Assembly (NCBI GenBank): GCA_032718475.1
Contig: JAUCBJ010006663.1
Coordinates: 1-29,234, forward strand
Reading direction: 5' to 3'
DNA length: 29,234 bases
Origin: Nemertoderma westbladi
Taxonomy: Eukaryota > Xenacoelomorpha > Nemertodermatida > Nemertodermatidae
Part shown: one piece after another, positions 28,501-29,234 of the stretch
How positions within the stretch are numbered: position 1 is the first letter of the stretch
Layout: each line of letters starts with the position of its first letter
The notes under the pieces: generated by a model
Told to the model about the DNA's origin: nothing
Database searches by the model: none
Seen by the model: only the letters and a program-made list of their open reading frames with translations
Translations under genes and position numbers: made by a program

Positions 28501-29234
28501 TTTACGATTTTTTTTATTTCAAAACCAGCAACAATATATTTCTCCTCTCCCTTTCTAATGTTTAACAGTCCCACCTTTATTTGTAAATTGTAAACTTCAA
28601 CGATCTTTTATTTCGGAATCAACAATTATTAGACTTTTATTGATTTTGAGCAAACAATATGTATCTTAAGGCTCCTCTTTGAAGATTTTTAACAGTTGAA
28701 CGTGAACAGTAGACCCTTGAGTTTCTCCATAGACCCTCACTATAGACCTGAAATTTTAACTTGTCTAGAAAGACAGAAAGCTAAAAACTATTTTCCTGCA
28801 AATTGGTTATTATTTCTTGACCATAATATTCCTGTGTTTCCTCAAGTATACAAACTCATCTCATCAGTCATGCAATTAACCCATGAAATCGACCCCCCCC
28901 CCCCCCCCCCCATGGTATGTTTGTTCTATTCGGTAACGTTTGTTAACATTGCGTGTCGTCTACGGAATTATAATGATTTGCCAATATTTGCCTCTTCTTC
29001 GATCTGGTCATTAAAATAATAATCTTCGCATCGGGATAGGTTCGCGCAGCACGTGACAGTGTTGGTCAGTCTGAAAGATCGGAATAAATATATATAACAT
29101 AAAAAATGTGTAGTTGTTTCATATTTTGGTTAATTGCTATGCTATATATTGCCCTTTGGTAACCTCTCATCAGGTAGTTTACTTAATTAATTGTTTAGTC
29201 TCATCAATTAGAAGGTTTTGTAGATACGTGTGAC
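28501..29234. other. No gene recognised; C run
   Basis: A/T-rich intron sequence. Two similar stretches (TTATTTGTAAATT...CGAT...TTTATTTC) lie near 28490 and 28580. A C run of about 20 lies near 28891-28910. Nothing resembling an arrestin exon was found. Confidence 0.45.

Larger units (their letters stand above)
23309..29234 (+). other. Arrestin intron, 5' part (at least 5.9 kb)
   Basis: From the donor at 23309 to the window end no arrestin exon is recognisable. Most of what I identify is repeats: LINE fragment, three TIR elements, a TGCA-rich satellite and dispersed repeat copies. The 107-codon frame at 28696-29019 contains IDPHYRPE but does not fit the expected phase or sequence of the next exon. 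Confidence 0.7.

Noticed and set aside
28696-29019. 107-codon frame with IDPHYRPE as a possible next arrestin exon
   Set aside because: The expected phase-1 continuation and GVVLVDPEY-like sequence are absent, and it runs into a C run.

Overview
This is animal nuclear DNA. The evidence is a split beta-arrestin gene start with GT/AG introns, several non-LTR retrotransposon remnants, a complete Ty3/Gypsy-type LTR retrotransposon, and many terminal-inverted-repeat (TIR) elements with matching target-site duplications (TSDs). The species cannot be named from sequence alone. The repeat content (CR1-like and other endonuclease-type LINE remnants, a Gypsy element of roughly Mag type, long homopolymer G/C runs, many TIR elements) suits an invertebrate or basal deuterostome, probably marine.

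Layout. 1-640: no gene recognised. 650-1990 (-): decayed LINE. 2436-2560: fragment of a G-run element. 2762-2833: small palindrome between direct repeats. 2930-4330 (-): decayed CR1-like LINE. 4470-10615: one old minisatellite (about 36-bp unit, CCCACCCACCCA-rich) split by a 1.66-kb TIR element (5043-6705), a 317-bp spacer, and a 3.05-kb Tc1/mariner-like non-autonomous element (7495-10548). 10721-15947: Gypsy retrotransposon with two apparently identical 241-bp LTRs, 5-bp TSD, PBS, gag, pol and polypurine tract; pol carries one in-frame stop just after the integrase catalytic Glu. 15948-21700: patchwork of a LINE fragment, nested inverted repeats, two tandem-repeat clusters and a 946-bp element with 9-bp TSD and helically spaced A-tract TIRs.

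21724-29234: 5' part of a beta-arrestin gene on the + strand. Exon A (33 codons from the ATG) and exon B (61 bp) are separated by a 1,425-bp intron. The following intron runs off the window and holds a LINE fragment, three TIR elements (23640-24189, 24730-25738, 27418-27639), copies of a dispersed repeat, and a TGCA-rich satellite. No later arrestin exon was found.

The only host gene supported is arrestin. Everything else recognisable is mobile or repetitive DNA. Most of the TIR elements have no recognisable transposase and would need enzymes encoded elsewhere. Boundaries and TSDs were read by eye and no database search was run.
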